Below, one piece after another: positions 1 to 6,618 of a stretch of 10,594 nt of DNA (its first letter is position 1; each line of letters opens with the position of its first letter). The stretch comes from Deltaproteobacteria bacterium (GTDB taxonomy: Bacteria; Myxococcota_A; Polyangia; Haliangiales; Haliangiaceae), in NCBI GenBank assembly GCA_013813945.1, contig JACCQV010000102.1:1-10594 (forward strand), written 5' to 3'. The position numbers were made by a program, and so were the translations under genes. The notes under the pieces were generated by a model. It was not told the origin of the DNA and ran no database searches. It saw only the letters and a list, made by a program, of their open reading frames with translations.

Positions 1-558
1 CGTCGAGATCACGGGAAGCTGCTCGCTCTCGAGGTCGGTGAGCCGCGCGATTGTCAGTGCGACGGCAATCAGTACGTAGCGCAGGGAGGTGTAGATCGCG
101 AACGCGCGCATGCGCCGCAAGCCATTGACCACTCCGAGCAACACCTTGTTGATCGCGAAGCAGAACAGTCCGGGTGCGACCCACAGCATTCCGCGTGCGA
201 CGGCCTCACCCTGGAGATCCGCGAACGCGCCGCGCAACAGCACGTAGGCCGCGGTCGCGACGGCTGCGAGCACCACGGCCGGGATCACGGCGCCGACGAC
301 CGTCGAGGCGATCCGCGCTCGATCCCCCTCGGCTTCGGCCACCGCGCGCAGCACGGCATACTGGAGGCCGCAGGCGCCGAGCACCGCGAACGTGAAGAAC
401 GAGATGGTGACCAGGCTGAACGCGCCGAGCGCGGACGCCCCCCACCACGCTCCGATCCCGAAGTTCATTCCGAGACCGACACTGCCGAGCAGGACGACCG
501 GGAGCAGATTCCACTCGATGTCGCGGCGTAGCCGCTGGTTCTCGGCCTGCTCGCTCAC
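1..558 (-). CDS. Wzx/MATE-type polysaccharide flippase (partial, 3' end outside window)
   Basis: This is the first 186 residues of an integral membrane protein, cut by the left edge. It starts at a GTG (556-558) one base after the TGA of the upstream amidotransferase gene, so translation is probably coupled. After a short charged N-terminus (residues 1-16, with RLRRD) there are about five hydrophobic segments: roughly 18-40, 47-72, 85-108, 124-146 and 152-171. Short basic or acidic loops lie between them, such as AEAEGDRAR at 74-82 and NGLRRMR at 145-151. This spacing, and the last position in a sugar-modifying operon, match the N-terminal half of Wzx O-unit flippases and related MVF/MATE exporters, which move undecaprenyl-linked glycans across the inner membrane. 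Family assignment rests on topology, composition and context rather than a diagnostic motif. An O-antigen ligase or polymerase is less likely. Confidence 0.75.
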   Translation of the reverse strand, partial: MSEQAENQRLRRDIEWNLLPVVLLGSVGLGMNFGIGAWWGASALGAFSLVTISFFTFAVLGACGLQYAVLRAVAEAEGDRARIASTVVGAVIPAVVLAAVATAAYVLLRGAFADLQGEAVARGMLWVAPGLFCFAINKVLLGVVNGLRRMRAFAIYTSLRYVLIAVALTIARLTDLESEQLPVIST

Positions 559-559
559 G

Positions 560-2548
560 TCACACTGCGTAGTGCTTCGGGATCGCGTTGATCACGCGCA
601 GCGTGCGATCCAGATCGACGCCGATCGTGCGGCAGTACCAGTTCAGCGATGCGTAGCGCGGGCGGTTCTCTTCATCGACGACGTCCTGCGCGTGCGCGCG
701 CGTCATTGATCCGTTACGCACCTGGCCGGATCGGAACGTATCGCTCTCGCTGAAGCCCGCCGCGGTCCAGTAGATGTAGTTGTAGAACGCCGCGGTGCCA
801 TCGCCGATCCGCCACGTGCTGCGGGTATCGGGCGAGACCTCCCAGTCGTACTCGTCGAGCAGCGTCGAGACGATGATCTCCTCGTCCCACGGGATGTAGT
901 CGTAGAGATCGAGGTAGGTGTTCTTCTTCACGAAGTACAGGAAGTACGAGAACAGCGTGTCGGGGATCGAGGTGTTGATGTAGCCGGGGTTCCACGCGAA
1001 CGCCTTGAGGTAGTACGCGACGTAGGCGAGGTTGTTCTTCAGCCCGAGGTGGAACAGCGAGTTGTCCTTGTAGCCCTGGCGATCGAACCCGCAGAACCCG
1101 GTCTTGAAGTCACTCCGCTCGAGCCGGTTGTTGCCCCAGATCTGGAAGCTGACACCGGTGCGCTCCTGCAGCTGCTGGGCGTGATGGAAGAACTGCTTGT
1201 CGCCCGCCATGAACAGCGGAACGATGCCGAGGTCCGGCCTGGTCAGCCACGCCTCGACGTTCTTGCGGATGTACGCGCGCTTCTGCGTGATGTCCGCCGA
1301 CACGATGATGTGCTCGACGCCAAGGGCACTGCACAGCCGCGACGCATTGCGCCGCGCGAGGTCGGTCACCATGCCCCAGTCGTACGTGTACGCGATCGGG
1401 TTCAGCCCGAGGATCCGCTTGATGTAGTGCAGCGCGTAGCAGCTGTCGCGGCCTCCGGACAGCGGCACCAGCACATCCGCTCGGCTGGTGCGCGAGCGAT
1501 GCGGTGCGAGTACGGCTTCGAGCGCCTCGCGTCCGTGCTGGACGATCGGCTGATAGTTGCGGCAGTCGACGCACAGTCCTTGCGGGTCGAGCCCGACGAA
1601 CGGCACGGTCTCCGGCTGCACGCAGCGGACGCAGCGGCGGAGCTTCGCGATCGCCTCGCGATTCTGCTGCTCGGCCTCGAGGAACCACGCCGGCGGCACG
1701 TCACTGTGGATCGCGGGTGGCCGCGACGACATCTTGACCACGCCCTCGAGCGCACGCACGTCGACCGTGCGGTGGATCCCGTTCTTCTGCGCGACGCCGG
1801 TCGGCGCACCCACGGCGAGAGAGATCTCGTGGACCGCAGCGGTCTCGAGATCGACGACGAGCCCCGAGCCCGCGAGGAGCTGCTCGATCGCGTCCGTCGG
1901 CAGGTCGACCTTGGCGAGCGCCTTCTCGAGGATGTAGCGCTCGGAGGCAAACGCGAAGAATCCGGTCGTCGGGTCTGCGGCGTAGTAGATCGAGCCGTTG
2001 TTCGTGGCGATCGTGAGCTGGTCGAGCTCGGACGCGAACATCGCGACGTTCGCGACGCCGGAGATCTGCGCGAGCGCGCTGCGAACGCCGCCGATGAACG
2101 AGCCTGCTTCGTTCGCACCGCGCCGCACGAGACGGAACAGGACCTCGGTGTCGACTTCGTGGGTCCGGGTCAGGTCAGGGTGCGCGCCCCACAGCTGGTC
2201 CTCGTTGACGATGATCCCGTTGTGGACGCCCGCGATGTCGTCGACGCAGACCGGCTGGTTGTTCGCATGCTCGGTCTGCGCACCGTTGGTGACGAGCCGG
2301 CTGTGCCCGATGACGGCGACCCGGCGCGGCCCGTCGACGACGCGCTCGACGTAGCTCGCATAGGTCTTCGTGCGCAGCAGCTCGGTCGACGGCACCGGCG
2401 ACTTGAGAACGTGGATCACGTCACCGGCAATGCCGGCGATGCCCGACGCTTCCTTGCCGCGGGACTCGGAGAGCCGGAACAGCGCACGCAACAGGTTTTC
2501 GGTCTTGCTCGCATCGCGTGCCGCGACGACGCCGAAGATCCCGCACAT
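560..2548 (-). CDS. Class II glutaminase fused to PseA/WbpG-like N-acetyl-sugar amidotransferase
   Basis: A 662-aa two-domain enzyme. The N-terminal domain (about 1-250) is an Ntn-type glutaminase. It begins MCGIFGVV, so Cys2 becomes the N-terminal nucleophile, and it carries the GlmS/PurF-like motifs RGKEASG (30-36), GHSRLVTNG (81-89), HNGIIVN (109-115) and EVDTEVL (131-137). A linker leads to a four-cysteine knuckle (Cys306, 309, 326, 329; CxxC-x16-CxxC), then a PP-loop ATP-pyrophosphatase motif SGGRDS (364-369). A cysteine knuckle before a PP-loop is the hallmark of the N-acetyl-sugar amidotransferase family (WbpG, PseA, WbuX), which turns an N-acetyl group into an acetamidino group using ATP and ammonia. 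Inference: the glutaminase feeds ammonia to the PP-loop domain in one polypeptide. Asparagine synthetase B also joins glutaminase and PP-loop domains but lacks the cysteine knuckle. The ATG lies 2 nt after the aminotransferase stop. The sugar substrate is unknown. Confidence 0.85.
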   Translation of the reverse strand: MCGIFGVVAARDASKTENLLRALFRLSESRGKEASGIAGIAGDVIHVLKSPVPSTELLRTKTYASYVERVVDGPRRVAVIGHSRLVTNGAQTEHANNQPVCVDDIAGVHNGIIVNEDQLWGAHPDLTRTHEVDTEVLFRLVRRGANEAGSFIGGVRSALAQISGVANVAMFASELDQLTIATNNGSIYYAADPTTGFFAFASERYILEKALAKVDLPTDAIEQLLAGSGLVVDLETAAVHEISLAVGAPTGVAQKNGIHRTVDVRALEGVVKMSSRPPAIHSDVPPAWFLEAEQQNREAIAKLRRCVRCVQPETVPFVGLDPQGLCVDCRNYQPIVQHGREALEAVLAPHRSRTSRADVLVPLSGGRDSCYALHYIKRILGLNPIAYTYDWGMVTDLARRNASRLCSALGVEHIIVSADITQKRAYIRKNVEAWLTRPDLGIVPLFMAGDKQFFHHAQQLQERTGVSFQIWGNNRLERSDFKTGFCGFDRQGYKDNSLFHLGLKNNLAYVAYYLKAFAWNPGYINTSIPDTLFSYFLYFVKKNTYLDLYDYIPWDEEIIVSTLLDEYDWEVSPDTRSTWRIGDGTAAFYNYIYWTAAGFSESDTFRSGQVRNGSMTRAHAQDVVDEENRPRYASLNWYCRTIGVDLDRTLRVINAIPKHYAV

Positions 2549-2550
2549 CG

Positions 2551-3897
2551 CTAGTTTCCAGACCTGGAGGGCGCCGGATTCACTCCGGCGACCGAAACCG
2601 ACCGCTGCGCGTCATGCGCTGCACGTGCAGGCTCGGTGCGCTGGTGGTGGACACGAAAGTACGTCTGGATCAGCTCGACGTTCCGCTGCACCTCGGCCAC
2701 GCCGTAGCCCGGATAGGTCGGCAACAGTACGACCTGCGTGGCCGTGAGCCGCGCGTTCGGACAGTCACGCTTCCATGCGGAGTAGCACTCGTAGTCCGCG
2801 TTGTTACCCATGTGCTGCACGGTCAGATCGCGGCCGTGCTGCATCAGGAACCGCACGAGTGCGTGGCGGTCTTCGACCTGGATCGCGTAGTTCAAGTAGA
2901 TGTGGGAGCCATCGCGGCGCAGCGGCGGCGTGATGATCTCCGGGATGTCGGACAGCCCGTCGTCGTAGAGTTTTGCGTAGCCGGCGCGGATCTCCGAGAG
3001 CCGATCGACCTCGGCGAGCTGAGGGATCAGTAGCCGGGCCTGCATCGGAGTCATCCGGCGCAGGTACGTCGCCGGGATCTCCGTCTTGATCTGCGGCGCA
3101 TCCTCGCCGCGCACGCGCTTGTTCAACGCCTCGACGCCGTGCAGGTAGCCGTAGCGAAACGCCCAGTACGTCGACACGCCGAAGATCGGCGGCCACGTCA
3201 GGACATCGCCGGTCAAGCAGAAGGCCGCGCGCTTGAGCAGCATCGACGAGTCCATCAACGGATACGTCGCGATCTCGTGGCGCAGCTCGGCCGCGAGCTT
3301 CTCGTCATCGGTCACGACCGCGCCGCCGTACAAGCAGTTGAGGTTCTTCGCCATGCCGAAGCTGAAGATCCCGGCAGTACCGAACGAGCCAAGCCGCTTT
3401 CCATTGACGCGAGCGCCGAACGACTGCGACGTATCCTCGAGCAACGGGACGCCGCGCGCGCGGCAGACCTTTGCGACGCCCTCGATGTCGCACGCCAGAC
3501 CGTGCAGGTGCGTGACCATCACCGCGGCCGTGTCGGAGTCGATGAGCTGCTCGACCTCGCGCGTGTCGATGTTGCAGGTCTTGCGATCGATGTCCGCGAA
3601 CACGGGTGTCGCACCGGCGCAGATCACCATGTTGATCACGTCATGGATCGTGTACGGCGAGAGGATCACCTTCTTCTTCGTGCGCGTCAGTGCGCGCAGC
3701 GTCAGGTAGATGCCGACCCGCGCCTGCGGCATCGCAACGGCGTGGCGCACACCGATGATCGCTGCGAGCTCGCCCTCGAGGCGCGTCACGTCGTCGTCCC
3801 CTGACTCGATCGTACGGAGCAGCGCCTCCTTGGCGACGCTCGTGTAGTTGGTCGACCGGCCGTAGAACCGTGCGCGCGAGCGAGGTGGAGGAAACAT
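2551..3897 (-). CDS. DegT/DnrJ/EryC1/StrS-family PLP aminotransferase
   Basis: A 448-aa fold-type I PLP enzyme of the sugar aminotransferase family, which replaces a sugar keto group with an amine, usually from glutamate. Visible hallmarks are the small-residue PLP phosphate-binding stretch near 50-66, the VTHLHG motif (128-133), the acidic EDTSQSFG segment (154-161) with Asp155 expected to contact the pyridine nitrogen, and SFGMAKNL (179-186) with Lys184 as the Schiff-base lysine before a GG turn (191-192). Residues 228-262 form a hydrophobic and aromatic insertion not typical of shorter members. After about residue 415 comes a polar, low-conservation tail of some 33 residues whose DNA holds two hairpins. 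The ATG overlaps the acetyltransferase stop as TGATG, and AAGGGA (3906-3911, minus strand) lies 8 nt upstream as a good Shine-Dalgarno match. In context it probably makes the amine that the upstream acetyltransferase acylates. The family is firm; the substrate is not known. Confidence 0.9.
   Translation of the reverse strand: MFPPPRSRARFYGRSTNYTSVAKEALLRTIESGDDDVTRLEGELAAIIGVRHAVAMPQARVGIYLTLRALTRTKKKVILSPYTIHDVINMVICAGATPVFADIDRKTCNIDTREVEQLIDSDTAAVMVTHLHGLACDIEGVAKVCRARGVPLLEDTSQSFGARVNGKRLGSFGTAGIFSFGMAKNLNCLYGGAVVTDDEKLAAELRHEIATYPLMDSSMLLKRAAFCLTGDVLTWPPIFGVSTYWAFRYGYLHGVEALNKRVRGEDAPQIKTEIPATYLRRMTPMQARLLIPQLAEVDRLSEIRAGYAKLYDDGLSDIPEIITPPLRRDGSHIYLNYAIQVEDRHALVRFLMQHGRDLTVQHMGNNADYECYSAWKRDCPNARLTATQVVLLPTYPGYGVAEVQRNVELIQTYFRVHHQRTEPARAAHDAQRSVSVAGVNPAPSRSGN
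2557..2590 (-). promoter_or_regulatory. Two tandem stem-loops just upstream of the amidotransferase start
   Basis: On the minus strand the last 35 nt of the aminotransferase reading frame contain two adjacent inverted repeats. The first is CGCCGGA-5 nt-TCCGGCG (2572-2590), a perfect 7-bp stem. The second is TCCAG-2 nt-CTGGA (2557-2568), a perfect 12-nt inverted repeat that could form a 4-bp stem with a 4-nt loop. Both end within about 25 nt of the ATG at 2546-2548. They could modulate translation of the glutaminase-amidotransferase or mark mRNA processing. High GC content makes chance repeats common, so a function is not established. Confidence 0.35.
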
Positions 3898-4553
3898 CAG
3901 CTTAGTCCCTTTGTCATGACGAGGTAGTCATCGCCGAACGAGCGCGAGGTGCCGGTCTGGGTGAAGCCTTCCCGGCGATAGAACCGGATCCCTGCATCGT
4001 TATCGTCGCGAAGCGTGTGGATGCAATAGGTGAGTTGGCCCAGGTCGCGGAGCTTGTCCTCGCACGCCCGGAGGAGGGCACGACCGTGGCCCTTGCCGCG
4101 CAGGGAAGCGTCGGTGAAGATCTGAGTGACCTCGGGCACGCTCGGGACGGCAACGGCGGAACCATCGCGGACCCGCGCGAGCAGCCGCCGGCGAAACGCG
4201 GCTCCGATTGTCTGGCGAGCGAGATCGGCGGCGAGGCGAAGCGGAGCGGCCCTGGCGAACCGGCGAAGGACGGTGTGCGGCTCGAGGGTCAGCACGCACC
4301 CCGCGGCAACAGCAACGTCATCCTCCCCGCCCCCCCTCGGCTTGGCGTCCTCGGTGTCTTGGCGGTTCATCCCTCGGGCACGGGCCACGAACACGTGCTC
4401 GCTGGCGGAGGTCGTCACCAGGTCGTAGTAGCGAGCGACCGCAGCCGGGCCGAGCATCGAGATCATCGAGTCGGGTAGGCAAGCGCGATGCAGCACGGCC
4501 AGCGGGGGCACATCACGCGACGTCGCGAGCTCGATGTGGAGCTCGCCGCTCAC
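3897..4553 (-). CDS. GNAT-family N-acetyltransferase
   Basis: A 218-aa acetyltransferase. The acetyl-CoA pyrophosphate-binding motif A is clear: RGKGHGRALL at 152-161, after a beta strand VTQIFTDASL (142-151). It is followed by the usual C-terminal elements, DNDAGIRFYRREGF (184-197). The N-terminal part (about 7-55), including LPDSMISMLGPAAVARYYDLV split across 26-46, resembles GNATs often found in polysaccharide loci. Residues 60-79 form a charged, glycine-rich insertion (RGMNRQDTEDAK, then RGGGEDD) whose DNA has a run of seven G. The start is a GTG at 4551-4553 overlapping the oxidoreductase stop as GTGA. The 3' end overlaps the aminotransferase start by one base. Inference from position: it N-acetylates an amino sugar made by the aminotransferase, giving the acetamido group that the downstream amidotransferase would convert. 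Acetylation of another amine or of a protein cannot be excluded. Confidence 0.8.
   Translation of the reverse strand: MSGELHIELATSRDVPPLAVLHRACLPDSMISMLGPAAVARYYDLVTTSASEHVFVARARGMNRQDTEDAKPRGGGEDDVAVAAGCVLTLEPHTVLRRFARAAPLRLAADLARQTIGAAFRRRLLARVRDGSAVAVPSVPEVTQIFTDASLRGKGHGRALLRACEDKLRDLGQLTYCIHTLRDDNDAGIRFYRREGFTQTGTSRSFGDDYLVMTKGLS
4330..4336. repeat. Homopolymer run of seven C/G inside the acetyltransferase gene
   Basis: Seven consecutive C on the plus strand (GGGGGGG in the coding strand), followed on the coding strand by one C and four more G. It encodes part of a glycine-rich loop (about residues 73-76) outside the conserved GNAT core. Tracts of this type can slip during replication, but seven bases is short compared with known phase-variable tracts. 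The reading frame is intact here. Confidence 0.5.
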
Positions 4554-6166
4554 GCTCGCAACGTGCTCCGCACGTGGCAGCCGATACGATCCGCGTTCGC
4601 CATCATCGTGAACGTCAGGCCCTTCGACGGCAGGCTCGGGAACACCGAGCCATCTGCGACGTACACGCGCTTCGTGCGATGCAACCGGCCGTCGCGACTC
4701 GTCGTCAGCTCGACGTCGGTGGCCGACATCGGCAGGGTTCCCGCGTAGTGCACGCTCGCCGCATGGCCCGGGCGCATGGTCTTCAGCTTGATGCAGCGCA
4801 GGCGGCGCAGGCCGCGCGTGATCTCTGCCTCGACGTCATCGATCCGCCGCTGTTCGCTTGCCGACAGGCTGTACTCGATCTCGAGCGGTGCATCCTCGCC
4901 GGCACCGAGCGAGCAGTACTTCGTGGGAGACGGCGTGTCGCGGTGCTGGAGGATCAGCGCGCCCAGGCTCGGCGACAGGTGGCGCATGATCGTCAGGCTC
5001 TCGCGGACCGGCAACGGCGTGTCCCTGATCAGCCGGAACAGCAGCAGCGATCGGTACGAGTAGAAGTGTCCGACGGTGAACGGACGCGTATGCCCGTCGG
5101 GCGCATGAACGAGGCAGAACTGCGCCATGCTGTGGCGCTCGTCGCGCACGCCCTGGCCGAGCGTGTTGAGGTTGAGCAGCGCCGCGTACGAGTGCGGGTT
5201 GCACACGATCGGAACGCGTCGATCGACGTGCCCCATCGAGCGCAGGACGATCCGGGTGCTGCCGAGGGTCCCGGCCGCGAGCACGAGCGAGCGAGCGCGG
5301 TGGAGCTCGGTTCCGCTGCCGTCGACATTCGCTGCCGTGACGACGACCTCGCCATCGTCGCGCTCCTCGAACGAGCGCACGAGACGGCGCGAGACGATCG
5401 AGAAGCTCGCAAACGTCTTCAGCTCGTCGAGCGTCCACTTCGGGCGATACACGCTCTTGCCCGCGTCGCTCCAGAAGTCCATGTCCCAGTAGCGATTGGC
5501 GAGCCGGCCGCGATGCTCGCGCGACAGCATCGCGATCCGCGGATGACCGAGGAACATGCCTGCCTTGTTGAGCACGCCGCGCTGCGTGGCATAGCGACGA
5601 AGGATGCCCTCGCCGTTCGAGTCGACCTCGACGGGAGGCTGCAGCGCGAACGTCGGGCCGAGGAACGGCATCAGATCATCACGCGTGCCCGAGACCCCGA
5701 TCCGATCGGCGACGACCTCGTAGTGCGGCTGCAGATCTTCGAGTGCGATCGGAAACCCCGCGAGGTCCGCCGCCGAGAACGGCGGGCTGCCCGCGCCCCA
5801 CGCGCCGCCGAGCCCACCCTCGGCGAGGCTCTGCAGCGGAAAGAACGACTCCGACGCGATCGGCTGCAGCCGCTCGGTGTCCTTGCACACGTACTGCCGT
5901 GGTGGTGTGAGCTGAGCGCCCGCGCCGGTGTGACCAAACCCGATCCCCTCGAGCTCGTCGCCGAGAAAGTAGCGGTGCTGATCGGGATCGGTGCGGCGCA
6001 GCTCGGAGAACTGCCCGTCGGGGATCAGGCCCGCGTACTTCGAGTCGCGGTTGCCGACGTCGAGCATCCTCACCGTCAACCCTGCCTCGACGAGCGGGTA
6101 GGCGGCATTCACGGCGCTCGGCCCCGAGCCGACGATGATCGCGTCGACGACGGAGTCCGTGCTCAT
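4550..6166 (-). CDS. GMC-type FAD-dependent oxidoreductase
   Basis: A 538-aa flavoprotein. The N-terminal Rossmann motif is DAIIVGSGPSAVNAA (8-22), binding the FAD ADP moiety. GGLGGAWGAGS (117-127) fits the GMC FAD-binding region, and LAAGTLGSTRIVLRS (296-310) is the second FAD-contact motif. The C-terminal GMC region has HYAGTLPM (473-480) with His473 as likely catalytic base, then YVADGSVFPSLPSKGLTF (502-519). The usual Asn or His partner near 516 appears to be Gly. The reading frame is open upstream to 6403, but the start at 6164-6166 is preferred: it gives the standard short N-terminus before the Rossmann fold and forms an ATGA overlap with the upstream gene. Known GMC enzymes oxidise alcohols to carbonyls; flavin enzymes of this type supply the ketone or aldehyde for a PLP aminotransferase in aminoglycoside pathways. 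Inference: it generates a carbonyl on a sugar for the downstream aminotransferase. Confidence 0.85.
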   Translation of the reverse strand: MSTDSVVDAIIVGSGPSAVNAAYPLVEAGLTVRMLDVGNRDSKYAGLIPDGQFSELRRTDPDQHRYFLGDELEGIGFGHTGAGAQLTPPRQYVCKDTERLQPIASESFFPLQSLAEGGLGGAWGAGSPPFSAADLAGFPIALEDLQPHYEVVADRIGVSGTRDDLMPFLGPTFALQPPVEVDSNGEGILRRYATQRGVLNKAGMFLGHPRIAMLSREHRGRLANRYWDMDFWSDAGKSVYRPKWTLDELKTFASFSIVSRRLVRSFEERDDGEVVVTAANVDGSGTELHRARSLVLAAGTLGSTRIVLRSMGHVDRRVPIVCNPHSYAALLNLNTLGQGVRDERHSMAQFCLVHAPDGHTRPFTVGHFYSYRSLLLFRLIRDTPLPVRESLTIMRHLSPSLGALILQHRDTPSPTKYCSLGAGEDAPLEIEYSLSASEQRRIDDVEAEITRGLRRLRCIKLKTMRPGHAASVHYAGTLPMSATDVELTTSRDGRLHRTKRVYVADGSVFPSLPSKGLTFTMMANADRIGCHVRSTLRA

Positions 6167-6618
6167 CGCCGCACCACCAGTGCGCAGAGTGCGCTGCCCA
6201 CGACCAGCTTCACGGCGGCCTTCGCGCCCGCACGACCAAGCCGCCAGACGAGACGAGCCATCCCCGCATCCTCGACCGGCGCCGTCACCGCGATGTGGTC
6301 GGGCGTCGCCTCGAGGACCGCCATCATCACGACGAGCTTCTTGCGGAGCAGCGGGGCGCCGCGCATGAACGCCGTCCCGGCATCGAGCAGGCCCACCGAC
6401 CACGGGTGCCGGTGCACGAACGCGAGAACCGCCTCGTCGCGCGCGGTGGGCGCGTCCTGCAGCACACGGGCGTCCGCCCGGACGTAGCGCTCGATCAACG
6501 CATCCGACGGCACCGCGTCGACCAGGTAGCGTGCAAACCAGACAGCTTCACGGTGAAGGACAGCCGCGTCGTGGGATGCCGCGATCGGCTCGGTGCGGTG
6601 ACGGCTGGTAGCGACCAT
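6163..6618 (-). CDS. Conserved-looking protein of unknown function, co-translated with the GMC oxidoreductase
   Basis: A 151-aa protein I do not recognise. It is probably the first gene of the minus-strand operon and overlaps the oxidoreductase start by 4 nt (ATGA). It looks alpha-helical, with many Ala, Val, Arg and Asp residues, an aromatic patch EAVWFARYLVDAVP (24-37) and HRHPWSVGLLDAG (69-81). A hydrophobic stretch near the C-terminus (about 134-149, VKLVVGSALCALVV) could be a membrane anchor. There is no signal peptide, cysteine pair or catalytic motif. ATG 6616-6618 is the first start in frame and has no clear Shine-Dalgarno, so the true start could lie slightly inside. Tight coupling to a GMC enzyme suggests an accessory or membrane-tethering subunit. 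Some GMC dehydrogenases have small partner subunits, but no sequence resemblance to the gluconate 2-dehydrogenase small subunit was evident. Confidence 0.7.
   Translation of the reverse strand: MVATSRHRTEPIAASHDAAVLHREAVWFARYLVDAVPSDALIERYVRADARVLQDAPTARDEAVLAFVHRHPWSVGLLDAGTAFMRGAPLLRKKLVVMMAVLEATPDHIAVTAPVEDAGMARLVWRLGRAGAKAAVKLVVGSALCALVVRR

Noticed and set aside
560..2548. Plain asparagine synthetase (AsnB) annotation
   Set aside because: AsnB has the same order of glutaminase and PP-loop domains but lacks the four-cysteine knuckle before the PP-loop. The GHSRLVTNG and HNGIIVN motifs are also closer to GlmS/PurF glutaminases, and the context is a sugar pathway.
1049..2554. Plus-strand open frame (501 codons) opposite the glutaminase-amidotransferase
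   Set aside because: The composition is dominated by Arg, Asp, Val and Glu, typical of a shadow frame, and the minus strand has unmistakable glutaminase and PP-loop motifs.
6167..6403. N-terminal extension of the GMC oxidoreductase
   Set aside because: The extension is a shadow of the 151-aa upstream gene. The ATG at 6166 gives the normal distance to the FAD-binding motif and an ATGA overlap.
4208..6487. Very long plus-strand open frame (759 codons) opposite the oxidoreductase and acetyltransferase
   Set aside because: The product is Arg/Ala/His-rich with no recognisable domain, and the opposite strand encodes clear GMC and GNAT motifs. This is an antisense frame kept open by high GC content.
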